DNA of 64,000 nt from Hyphomicrobiaceae bacterium (lineage in GTDB: Bacteria > Pseudomonadota > Alphaproteobacteria > Rhizobiales > Devosiaceae): contig JACKJG010000002.1 of assembly GCA_020638065.1 (NCBI GenBank), positions 186,001-250,000 on the forward strand, in the 5' to 3' direction. Below are positions 26,539 through 34,290 of this stretch, one piece after another; the first letter of the stretch is position 1, and the number at the start of each line of letters is the position of its first letter. Position numbers and translations under genes: made by a program. Under the pieces are notes generated by a model, which worked only from the letters and a program-made list of their open reading frames with translations, ran no database searches and was not told the DNA's origin.

Positions 26539-28659
26539 GTGAGCGCGACGCGCGAGGCAAAAACAAGATTTCACCCGGGTGCAAAAACCTGGGTGGCAAT
26601 CGGGCTTTTCTGTCTTGCGCTCGACTTTGCCGGGCTTTTCGCGACAGACTATGTCTCGAAAGCCGTTGCCGATTTGCCTAATGCGCCACAACCGGCGGAT
26701 ATCGAAGTCTCGTCGGTCGTTCTCGACCGTGACGGGCATCTGCTACGGCCGTTCACCACCGAAGAAGGCCGGTGGCGTTTGCCTGTCGATCTCTCCGACG
26801 TCGATCCGCAATTCATTCACATGCTCATCGCTTATGAGGATGGGCGCTTCTACGCGCACGATGGCGTCGACTGGTTGTCGATGGTCCGCGCCGGGCTGCA
26901 ATTTGTCGGGGCGGGCGGACATGTGGTTTCGGGCGGTTCGACTCTGACCATGCAGGTGGCGCGGCTGGCCGATGAGGCGCAATCCCGTTCACTTGCCGCC
27001 AAACTGCGCCAGATCGCCTTTGCACAAAAGCTCGAGGCGGCGCTCAACAAGGATCAGATCCTCAGTCTTTATCTGGAACTGGCGCCCTATGGCGGCAATA
27101 TCGAGGGTGTTCGCGCGGCGAGCCTGACCTATTTCGGCAAGGAGCCCGCGCGTCTGACCATTGCCGAAGCCGCGCTTCTGGTGGCGCTGCCGCAATCGCC
27201 CGAGGCCCGCCGCCCCGACCGCGACCCGGATGAGGCGCGCGCAGCGCGCGATCGGGTGCTCGACCGGCTGGTGCTGGCGGGTGCAATCAAGGCGAACGAT
27301 GCGGAAGCGGCCAAACGCGAACCCATTCCCACGGCGCGGCGCGACTTTCCGATGCTGGCGCCGCATCTGGCACTACAGGCCATCGCGGCCAATCCCGAGG
27401 CCGAACGCGTTCAGCTGACGCTTGAAGCGCCCTTGCAGGCGCGGCTCGAACGGCTGGTCGCGGCGCGTGCCGCCGAGCTTGGTCCGAAAGTTTCGGCGGC
27501 GGTCCTTGTTGCCGACCTAACGAGTGGCGAGGTTCTGGCCTCGGTCGGTTCTCCGGGCCTGTTCGACGATGAGCGTGACGGTCATGTCGACATGACCCGG
27601 GCCGAACGCTCTCCTGGTTCGACGCTCAAACCGCTCATCTACGGGCTGGCCTTTGAGCTGGGTCTTGCCCATCCCGAGAGCCTCATCTCCGACAGGCCCA
27701 CAGGTTTTGGCGGCTACGTGCCGGCCAATTTCGACGGTTTCAACCGGGGGACGGTGACGATCCGTGAAGCGCTGACACAGTCGCTCAACGTGCCCGCCGT
27801 GCTGGTGCTCGACGCGGTTGGTCCGGCGCGGCTTCTGGCGCGGCTGAAGCGCGCGGGGGTCACCCCCGTTCTGCCGGGCGACAGCGCGCCGGGTCTGGCC
27901 ATCGGGCTTGGCGGTGTTGGCGTGACGCTGCGCGACCTGGTGTCGCTTTACGGCGCAATTGCGCGCGAAGGTTCGCCGATGGATCTGATCGACGGCGCCG
28001 ATCCTGAGGAACGGCGCACATTGCAGGCGCCGGTTTTGGACAAGGTGGCGGCCTGGTATGTCAGCGATATCCTCGCCGATGTTTTGCCCCCGCAAAGCGG
28101 CTCGCCGGGGCGCATCGCCTTCAAGACCGGCACTTCGTACGGGTATCGCGATGCCTGGGCCATCGGGTTTGACGGCAAGACGGTTATCGGTGTGTGGGTT
28201 GGGCGGCCGGACGGCGTGCCGGTGCCCGGCATAACCGGCATCGGAACAGCGGCTCCGCTTTTGTTCGAGAGTTTTGATCGACTCGGCGCGCCCAGCGCGC
28301 CCCTTTCCGGCCCTCCAACGGGCGCCATTCTGACGTCGAATGCCGACCTGCCTGAACCACTGCGCCGCTTCCGGCATCCGGAAGAGGATCTGGTGGCGGC
28401 CAGCCCAGCCCCCGAAATCGCCTTTCCGGCCAACGGGGTCGATGTCGATCTCGGATTGTCAGAGGGGATGGAACAGAATCTGGCGATCAAGGTCCGGAAC
28501 GGCGCGCCACCTTTTACCTACTACGCCAACGGCACACCGTTCGCACGCACCACTTTTGCCCGCCAGGCCAATTGGCTGCCGGACGGGCCCGGTTTCGTTA
28601 CCCTGTCAGTCGTGGACGCATCCGGCAAATCGGACAGCGTGGTCGCCTTCCTGCAATAG
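26539..28659 (+). CDS. pbpC: Penicillin-binding protein 1C
   Basis: 706 residues, GTG start directly abutting the macroglobulin stop. N-terminal membrane anchor, GT51 transglycosylase (YEDGRFYAHDGVDWLSM, GGSTLTMQVARL), transpeptidase with SxxK (GSTLKPLIYG), SxN (SLNVPAV) and KTG (FKTGTSYGYRDAW). The last 90 residues form the BiPBP_C domain characteristic of PBP1C. Macroglobulin-pbpC pairing is conserved in proteobacteria and is thought to combine envelope repair with protease defence. Confidence 0.95.
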   Translation: MSATREAKTRFHPGAKTWVAIGLFCLALDFAGLFATDYVSKAVADLPNAPQPADIEVSSVVLDRDGHLLRPFTTEEGRWRLPVDLSDVDPQFIHMLIAYEDGRFYAHDGVDWLSMVRAGLQFVGAGGHVVSGGSTLTMQVARLADEAQSRSLAAKLRQIAFAQKLEAALNKDQILSLYLELAPYGGNIEGVRAASLTYFGKEPARLTIAEAALLVALPQSPEARRPDRDPDEARAARDRVLDRLVLAGAIKANDAEAAKREPIPTARRDFPMLAPHLALQAIAANPEAERVQLTLEAPLQARLERLVAARAAELGPKVSAAVLVADLTSGEVLASVGSPGLFDDERDGHVDMTRAERSPGSTLKPLIYGLAFELGLAHPESLISDRPTGFGGYVPANFDGFNRGTVTIREALTQSLNVPAVLVLDAVGPARLLARLKRAGVTPVLPGDSAPGLAIGLGGVGVTLRDLVSLYGAIAREGSPMDLIDGADPEERRTLQAPVLDKVAAWYVSDILADVLPPQSGSPGRIAFKTGTSYGYRDAWAIGFDGKTVIGVWVGRPDGVPVPGITGIGTAAPLLFESFDRLGAPSAPLSGPPTGAILTSNADLPEPLRRFRHPEEDLVAASPAPEIAFPANGVDVDLGLSEGMEQNLAIKVRNGAPPFTYYANGTPFARTTFARQANWLPDGPGFVTLSVVDASGKSDSVVAFLQ

Positions 28660-28676
28660 TGCGGAAGCGTTCTCGT

Positions 28677-29162
28677 TCAGACCCCGCCGGAATGAACGAT
28701 CTGATAATAGATCGCCTCAAGCTCGGCCTTGTGTTTACGCTCTTCATTGGCAAGAAACTGGAAGGCGTCGTGCAGCGGGCCCGGTTCCGTGTTGGCAGCC
28801 AGTTCGGTATATTCCTCCATCGCGATATGCTCGCGCATCAACGCATATTGAAGGACGGCCTGATCGTCAGGGTTGTCGCCGAGTTCCGGGGTGTGCACGG
28901 CATCGGAGAATTTGCGGTCGGCATGCGGGCGGGTGATGGCATCGGCCATATGAGCATGCACGTCCGGGTTTTCGGCTAGCTCTGAGAAGATACGCACATG
29001 CTCGGCTTCCTCTTCGGCCAGCTCTTCCACCAAGTAGCGGACGTTTTTCGAAACCTTCGGGATCAGCGCCGTATAAAAGGCCTCCGCCGCGCGCTCGAAA
29101 CCAACTGCCGTTTCGAGGATTTCGGCGATCGTGGTCATTTCGCTCAGTTTCTGCTTGCTCAT
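28677..29162 (-). CDS. Ferritin-like (rubrerythrin-type) diiron protein
   Basis: 161 residues. A four-helix bundle with two ExxH diiron motifs (EEEAEHV near residue 52 and NEERKHK near 140) plus upstream carboxylates (GFERAAEAFY, REHIAMEEY). No rubredoxin domain. It overlaps the NuoI-GltD fusion gene by four bases (ATGA at 29159-29162), so it is the translationally coupled last gene of the MBX-like operon. Possible roles: peroxide or O2 scavenging for the oxygen-sensitive clusters, iron supply, or direct electron acceptor. All are inferences; family membership is clear. Confidence 0.85.
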   Translation of the reverse strand: MSKQKLSEMTTIAEILETAVGFERAAEAFYTALIPKVSKNVRYLVEELAEEEAEHVRIFSELAENPDVHAHMADAITRPHADRKFSDAVHTPELGDNPDDQAVLQYALMREHIAMEEYTELAANTEPGPLHDAFQFLANEERKHKAELEAIYYQIVHSGGV

Positions 29163-30970
29163 GCCTTGGCCTCCCTCATTGCCACCAGAACCTGATTGAT
29201 GCTTTGCGCCACACGATGGCCGTCGGCCACCGCATTGATCACGTCCGGGCCCTTGACGCAGTCGCCCGCCGCCCAGAGCCAGGGTTCGGACGTGCGGCCA
29301 TCATGGTCGATCTTCACGCGGCCACGGTTCCATTCAAGGGCCTCGGTAAGTTTCTCTCCCAACAGGCTGACATCGGACACCTGCCCGATAGCTTCGATGA
29401 CCATTTCGCCATCGTGCACCATTTCGTCGCCTTCGTCATAGTGCGGGTTGAAGCGGCCCTTCTCGTCGAAAATGGAATCGACCCGCCAGGTTCTGAGGCC
29501 CTTCACCTTGCCCTTGTTCTTGCCGCTCTTGACGGTGATGACTTCCTGCGGACCGCGGGAATCGAGAATTTCGATCCCTTCTTCGCGGGACTCGACCACT
29601 TCTTCCTCGTCGGCCAGAAAATGATCGAAGCTTTCGAGGGCGGTCACGGTGATACCGACCTCGCCATGCCGCTGTTTTTGTAAGCGCGCCATCGAGCGGG
29701 CGATATCCATGGCGACGTTGCCGCCACCGATGACGACGACTTTTTTCGGGACGGGAACCTCTTCACCGGCAGTGATCCGGCGCAACAATTCCACCGCCTT
29801 TTCGACGTCAGGGCTCTCCGATCCGGGAACCCGCGTCGAGCGCCCAAGATGAAGGCCGATGGCGAGCACGACCGCGTCGTTGTCCGCTTTCAGCTTTTCC
29901 ATCGAGATGTCCTTGCCGATGCGGACACCGCACTTGATCTTGACGCCCATGGCCTCGATGACGCCGATATCGCGGTCGAGGCTTTCATAGGGAAGACGGT
30001 ATTCGGGAATGCCGTAGCGCATCATGCCGCCGGGCTTTTCCTTTTCCTCATATACGGTCACCGCATGGCCCATGCGCGCAAGATCGAAGGCCGCCGTCAG
30101 CCCGCCGGGTCCGGCACCGATGATGGCGATCTTCTGGCCGGTTTTCGCAAGGTCCGGTTTGCCGACAATGTCGACATAGCGATCGTAGGGAACCTGATCG
30201 GTTATGTGGCGCTTCAGCCAGCGTATGGCGATCGGATCGCCTTCGTGGCGGGCCGCGCAGGCAGTTTCGCAATTGTGGGTGCAGACGCGACCACAGACCT
30301 CGGAGAACGGATTTGAGTTGTAGAGAAGCTCGAGCCCGTGCTCGTAGTCACCTTCGCGGATAGTCTTGATGTAGTCGGGAATGTCCATATGGGCCGGGCA
30401 GGTCGCGACGCAGAGGCCACATTCCACACAGCGGTCGGCCTCGAGCACAGCTTCAGCGCGGTCGTAGCCGGCAACGATCTCGTCGAAATTTCCGATGCGC
30501 AGATCGGGTTCCATTTCCCGCATCTCGACGCGCTCGGTTCCGGACAACCGGCGCCCGCCCTCGCGGCGATAACCCTTCTCGCTACTGTCCCAGGACTTGG
30601 CGTCGACGCCGGGAATGAAGCGGAAAGCATCCGGATCCTCATCGAACCAGATGTATTCATTGGACATGGTCAGCGAGCCGGTCATGCAGATGTCGACGCA
30701 AAGCGCGCACCAGCAGCAGCGGCCGTAATCGATCTGGGGTCTCAGGCCGCTATCGCCCTCTTTCGGGTCCTTGACCGGCACCATGTCGATGGCGGCATTC
30801 TGGCAGATCGCCTCGCACGACGAACAGCCGATGCAAAGCTCGATATCGTTCTTGTGGAAGCCCCGATAGCGGTCGGCAGCTTCGCGGGTCAGCGGGTCCT
30901 TGATCGTGACCGGCGTCTCGAGAACATGCTTCCAGGCAGTAAAGGGTGAGAGGACGTCCTTGAAGCTCAT
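29159..30970 (-). CDS. NuoI-like ferredoxin fused to GltD/NfnB-type NAD(P)H oxidoreductase
   Basis: 603 residues. Residues 1-110: NuoI/MbhN-like bis-4Fe-4S ferredoxin, motifs CIGCSSCEAIC (46-56) and CCWCALCVDIC (85-95). Residues about 160-600: GltD-type module with CVECGLCVATC (181-191), a second Cys-rich stretch (VCGRVCTHNCETAC), the FAD site IIGAGPGGLTAAFDLARMG, the nucleotide site VVVIGGGNVAMDIARS and a C-terminal WAAGDC. In group-4 complexes the NuoI-like subunit accepts electrons from ferredoxin; here a flavoprotein of the glutamate-synthase/NfnB type is covalently attached. This suggests NAD(P)H as donor or product without NuoEFG. It is 3 bp after the NuoD-like gene. Confidence 0.9.
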   Translation of the reverse strand: MSFKDVLSPFTAWKHVLETPVTIKDPLTREAADRYRGFHKNDIELCIGCSSCEAICQNAAIDMVPVKDPKEGDSGLRPQIDYGRCCWCALCVDICMTGSLTMSNEYIWFDEDPDAFRFIPGVDAKSWDSSEKGYRREGGRRLSGTERVEMREMEPDLRIGNFDEIVAGYDRAEAVLEADRCVECGLCVATCPAHMDIPDYIKTIREGDYEHGLELLYNSNPFSEVCGRVCTHNCETACAARHEGDPIAIRWLKRHITDQVPYDRYVDIVGKPDLAKTGQKIAIIGAGPGGLTAAFDLARMGHAVTVYEEKEKPGGMMRYGIPEYRLPYESLDRDIGVIEAMGVKIKCGVRIGKDISMEKLKADNDAVVLAIGLHLGRSTRVPGSESPDVEKAVELLRRITAGEEVPVPKKVVVIGGGNVAMDIARSMARLQKQRHGEVGITVTALESFDHFLADEEEVVESREEGIEILDSRGPQEVITVKSGKNKGKVKGLRTWRVDSIFDEKGRFNPHYDEGDEMVHDGEMVIEAIGQVSDVSLLGEKLTEALEWNRGRVKIDHDGRTSEPWLWAAGDCVKGPDVINAVADGHRVAQSINQVLVAMREAKA

Positions 30971-30973
30971 CGT

Positions 30974-32152
30974 CTACCTCTCGATCTCGGGGGGATAGGT
31001 GTGGAGCGACACCATGAGTGCGGCCACATCCGAAATGTTGGTTCCGGGGATCAGCAATTCGAGCAGCGCCATGGCATGGGTATAGCTCGGGCCGCGCACG
31101 TTCACCCGGCGCGGATAACCGCTGCCGTCAGTGACGAGATAATAGCCATATTCGCCGCGCGAACTTTCGCCCTTGATGTAGGTTTCGCCGCGCGGAATCT
31201 TCCAGTGCAGGACGTTCGGAATTTCCGCCATCACCTCCCCGCCCTTGGGGAACTTCTTGAGGATTTGCCGGATCAGGTCGATCGAAACGTCGATATCGCG
31301 GCGGCGCACATTGGTACGGGCCCATATGTCGGAGGCGGTTTCGGTGGGCACCTCGAAATCGAGCTGGTCATAAACCAGATAGGGCGCGTCCTTGCGCACA
31401 TCCTTGGCGACGCCGCCGGCGCGGGCGTTGGGGCCGGTGACACCGTACGGTTCGAAGAGTTTTGGATCGATATAGCCGACACCCTTGGTGCGGCGTTTGT
31501 AAACCGCGTTGGAGAACATGACCTTGTCGACATCGGCGAGGTAGCGCTCAGCGGTTTTCAGCACCTCTTCCATGCGGTCCTTGAAGCCCTCGGGCAGATG
31601 GCCGCGCACGCCACCGGGCAGGATGAACATGTGATAGATGCGGGCACCGGTCAGTTCCTCGAAGCGGTCGAGCATGATGTCGCGCACATAGGTGAGCCAT
31701 TGGCCCACGACGCCAAGACCAAGCGCGCCGGACATGCCGCCGATCGCCATCATGTAGGAATTGAAGCGCCCCATCTCGAGAATGAGGGTGCGCATCCAGT
31801 TGGCATATTCCGGCACCTCGATGCCGGCGAGGTTTTCGACCGCCGCCGCGTAGCAATATTCATTGAAATCGGGCTCGGGCACGCAGATGCGGCAGACGAT
31901 GGGAAAGCATTGAATGAAGCTGCGGCGTTCCATCAGCTTTTCGAAGCCGCGATGCAGGTATCCCACATGGGTCTTACCCTCGACCACCTCGTCACCGCAA
32001 ACGGTCAGTTCCACCGACATGTTGCCGGTCATGCCCGGATGGTTGGGGCCCTGCCAGAGTTTGAGATATTGACCTGTCTCGAGATCGATCTCGAGTTTTC
32101 CGTCGGGCCCGGGGGCAGGATATTGGCTGCGGTCTGGCTGAAAGCTGAACAT
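30974..32152 (-). CDS. Complex I 49-kDa / group-4 hydrogenase large-subunit homologue (MbxL-like)
   Basis: 392 residues. NuoD-type start LKLWQGPNHPGMTGNMSVEL, with the Q-site His38 kept but the second His of HPAAHG replaced. The L1 region reads CFPIVCRICVPEPDFNEYC (82-100), so one CxxC (C87, C90) remains. The C-terminus ends VSLHTYPPEIER, where NiFe enzymes have DPCxSCTxR, so both L2 cysteines are missing. No NiFe site can form. This half-lost pattern is what is described for archaeal MBX/MBS large subunits rather than for hydrogenases or standard NuoD. It is 1 bp from the NuoC-like gene. Confidence 0.88.
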   Translation of the reverse strand: MFSFQPDRSQYPAPGPDGKLEIDLETGQYLKLWQGPNHPGMTGNMSVELTVCGDEVVEGKTHVGYLHRGFEKLMERRSFIQCFPIVCRICVPEPDFNEYCYAAAVENLAGIEVPEYANWMRTLILEMGRFNSYMMAIGGMSGALGLGVVGQWLTYVRDIMLDRFEELTGARIYHMFILPGGVRGHLPEGFKDRMEEVLKTAERYLADVDKVMFSNAVYKRRTKGVGYIDPKLFEPYGVTGPNARAGGVAKDVRKDAPYLVYDQLDFEVPTETASDIWARTNVRRRDIDVSIDLIRQILKKFPKGGEVMAEIPNVLHWKIPRGETYIKGESSRGEYGYYLVTDGSGYPRRVNVRGPSYTHAMALLELLIPGTNISDVAALMVSLHTYPPEIER

Positions 32153-32153
32153 G

Positions 32154-32687
32154 TCAGTCCTTCGGGTAAAGAATTTGCTTCATGAATTCGCGCGGGTCGC
32201 TGGTTTCGCGGCCCTCGCGGTCGGCATGGGTCTGCTGGGAATAGGCGAGCGTGTCGAAATCCCGGCGATAGGGCGGCATGTCGGTCCAGCCCTCAAGAAT
32301 GAACTCCTCGTCCACACGCGGGCTGCCGGGAAAGGCGATGCCGAACATTTCACGCAATTCGCGCTGGTAGGTCGCCGCGGTGGGCCAGAGATCGTGGATC
32401 GTCTCACCGATGGCGAGGTTGCGGTCCAGCCGAAGACGCAAGCCGAGATCGAGATTCTTCTGGCGGTTGTTGAGCAGGTAGGTGAGCTGGAAACGCTCGT
32501 CCTCGATCCAGTCGACAGCGGTGAGCAGAATGAGATGGGTGAAGCCCTCGACGTCGCGCAGCTCGGTCAGTACCGGGCGCAGAAACTCGCGGCGCAAATC
32601 GACAAAGGCCAGGCCCTTGCGGCTGCGCACATCGAGCGCGCCGAGTTGAAAGCGGTCTTTCAATCTGTCGTAGATCGCCTGCATCAT
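32154..32687 (-). CDS. NuoC-like (30-kDa) subunit
   Basis: 177 residues. The conserved block SANREL-type segment appears as LWPTAATYQRELREMFGIAF, followed by GSPRVDEEFILEGWTDMPPYRRDFD, matching the Complex1_30kDa family (peripheral arm scaffold between NuoB and NuoD). Lies 1 bp after the NuoB-like gene and 1 bp before the NuoD-like gene, and is separate from NuoD as in MBX/MBH operons rather than fused as in some complex I. Confidence 0.88.
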   Translation of the reverse strand: MMQAIYDRLKDRFQLGALDVRSRKGLAFVDLRREFLRPVLTELRDVEGFTHLILLTAVDWIEDERFQLTYLLNNRQKNLDLGLRLRLDRNLAIGETIHDLWPTAATYQRELREMFGIAFPGSPRVDEEFILEGWTDMPPYRRDFDTLAYSQQTHADREGRETSDPREFMKQILYPKD

Positions 32688-32688
32688 C

Positions 32689-33381
32689 TCACCAATTGTA
32701 GTCCGGCATGTCCCAGTCCTTGATCACGGCCTTCTGGTTGGCCTTGTACCAATCGAACTTCTCGGCATATTTGTTGGCGCCTTCGGCATTGCCGGCCTTG
32801 ATCTTCTTTTTCAGCTCCATGAAGCCTGCCAGCAGCGCTTCGGGACGGGGCATGCAGCCGGCAATGTAGAGATCGACCGGCAGGTATTCTTCGAGCTTCT
32901 TGATGGTGTTGTAACTGTCCCAGTACATGCCGCCATTGATGGTGCAGGAGCCGAGACCGACCACATATTTGGGGCCCTGCATCTGTTCGTAGGTGCGGAT
33001 GGCGCGCTTGAGCGTCTTGACCGAAAGATAGCCGGAAATCATCAACAGGTTGGCTTGGCGCGGGGTCGCGCGCCACTGGATGCCATAGCGATAGGCGTCG
33101 AAACGCGGGGTCATCAGCGGGCGCATTTCGATGGCACCGCAGCCGGTGCCGAAGGCGAGAATCCAGAGGCTTTCAGCCCGGCACCAATTGTAGAAATCCT
33201 CGACAATCTTGAAATAGGATTTCTGGTGAACCTTGGGCGGCTCCTGGCAGAAATAGTCCTGTAAGGGTTCGATATCGATGACCTGACCGTCGGGCGTTGT
33301 CACCTTTCTCGGTTTCAGTTCCTCGCGCTGCGGAAACTCGGTCTTGGTATCCTTGCGGAAATTCGGATCCATGTGTTTCAT
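32689..33381 (-). CDS. NuoB-like subunit with altered N2-cluster motif
   Basis: 230 residues, with an N-terminal extension of about 60 residues (MKHMDPNFRK...). The core is complex-I 20-kDa-like: FGTGCGAIEMRPL, VGLGSCTINGGMYWDSYNT, YIAGCMPRPEALLAG. Canonical NuoB has tandem CC before xxE; here it is C81-G82, while C146 and C176 are kept. One of the four usual N2 ligands is therefore absent. Two further cysteines (C45, C67) upstream could substitute. This subunit passes electrons from the NuoI-like subunit to the catalytic or quinone-like site. The second ATG, at 33372, could be the true start. Confidence 0.88.
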   Translation of the reverse strand: MKHMDPNFRKDTKTEFPQREELKPRKVTTPDGQVIDIEPLQDYFCQEPPKVHQKSYFKIVEDFYNWCRAESLWILAFGTGCGAIEMRPLMTPRFDAYRYGIQWRATPRQANLLMISGYLSVKTLKRAIRTYEQMQGPKYVVGLGSCTINGGMYWDSYNTIKKLEEYLPVDLYIAGCMPRPEALLAGFMELKKKIKAGNAEGANKYAEKFDWYKANQKAVIKDWDMPDYNW

Positions 33382-33384
33382 TTT

Positions 33385-34290
33385 TTACACCAGCAGGATT
33401 GCGAGCACGCCGACAGGCAGGCCCCATTTGAGGAAAAAGGTGATCGATTGTTCGACGCGGAAACGCGGGTGGACGACGCCGACCAGAACCGAAATCATGT
33501 AGATGGCGAAGACCTTGATGGCGAATTCGAACCAGTTGGTCGCGCCGCCGAAAAAGAGGTTCATGTAAATGACCGTCTTGGCGATGGGGAACAGAACCCG
33601 GTTGGTCTGCATCAGCGCCAGATAGGAAGAGTGATACTCGGTCGGGGGCCCGATCGGGATTTCCTGCGGCGCGATCACTACGTCGAAGGGTGAACGCATC
33701 ATGGTGCCCACGAAAGCAAAGAGCGCGGCGAGTGTTGCGACCGGGTTGGTAAAGAGGGTCCAGTTGAAAATGCCGCCCTGCTGGGCCGCGACGATGTCGG
33801 TGATGTTGAGCGTCTGGTATTGCAGCGAAATGGCAAAAACGGCGAGCGCCAGCGGCAGTTCAGCGACAGTGACCTGGCTAAGGCCGCGAGTGATGCCGAT
33901 GGCCGAATAGGGGTGACCGGATTCAGCAGCGCCGAGCGCCATGCCGAGGGTGCCGAAAAAGACGAAATAGAGGGCGAGCACCAGATCGCCGGCAAACGAG
34001 AAGTTGGACCACATCGCCGAGCCGTAGATCGTGGGCACAAACAGCAACAGGCCGACGCCGCCGGTCAGGCGGAAGACCGGGCCGAGATAGTACATGACAC
34101 CGTGGGTGATCTTGGACCGAAGGGCGATGTTCTTCACCAGATCGATATAGTTCTGGTAGATGCGAATGCCGTAGCGGCCGCTGACGCGCGCGCCGATCTT
34201 GCGCACCAGAGCGGTCATGATCATCCCGTAATTGATCACGATAAAGAGGGTCAGTGCGGCATAGCCGATCCGGGGCCAATCAATGCTCAT
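33385..34290 (-). CDS. NuoH-like membrane anchor (MbxM/MbhM-like)
   Basis: 301 residues, eight hydrophobic helices. Family signatures: RIYQNYIDLVKNIALRSKI (the QPLAD-type loop near the cavity entrance) and RSPFDVVIAPQEIPIGPPTE, equivalent to PFDLPEAEQEL of NuoH, keeping the conserved acidic residue. It links the peripheral arm to the ion-pumping membrane arm. Overlaps the large antiporter-like gene by ATGA. Position before NuoB follows the archaeal MBX order (M-J-K-L-N). Confidence 0.9.
   Translation of the reverse strand: MSIDWPRIGYAALTLFIVINYGMIMTALVRKIGARVSGRYGIRIYQNYIDLVKNIALRSKITHGVMYYLGPVFRLTGGVGLLLFVPTIYGSAMWSNFSFAGDLVLALYFVFFGTLGMALGAAESGHPYSAIGITRGLSQVTVAELPLALAVFAISLQYQTLNITDIVAAQQGGIFNWTLFTNPVATLAALFAFVGTMMRSPFDVVIAPQEIPIGPPTEYHSSYLALMQTNRVLFPIAKTVIYMNLFFGGATNWFEFAIKVFAIYMISVLVGVVHPRFRVEQSITFFLKWGLPVGVLAILLV

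Noticed and set aside
30974..32152. Calling the operon a group 4 [NiFe] hydrogenase
   Set aside because: The C-terminal DPCxSC cysteines of the large subunit are absent and there are no hyp or hycI-type maturation genes in the window.
31001..32185. 394-codon plus-strand open frame antisense to the NuoD-like gene
   Set aside because: Its translation has no domain features and lies wholly against a conserved gene; high GC produces long antisense frames. The same applies to 29204-29683, 30338-30949 and 36252-37133.
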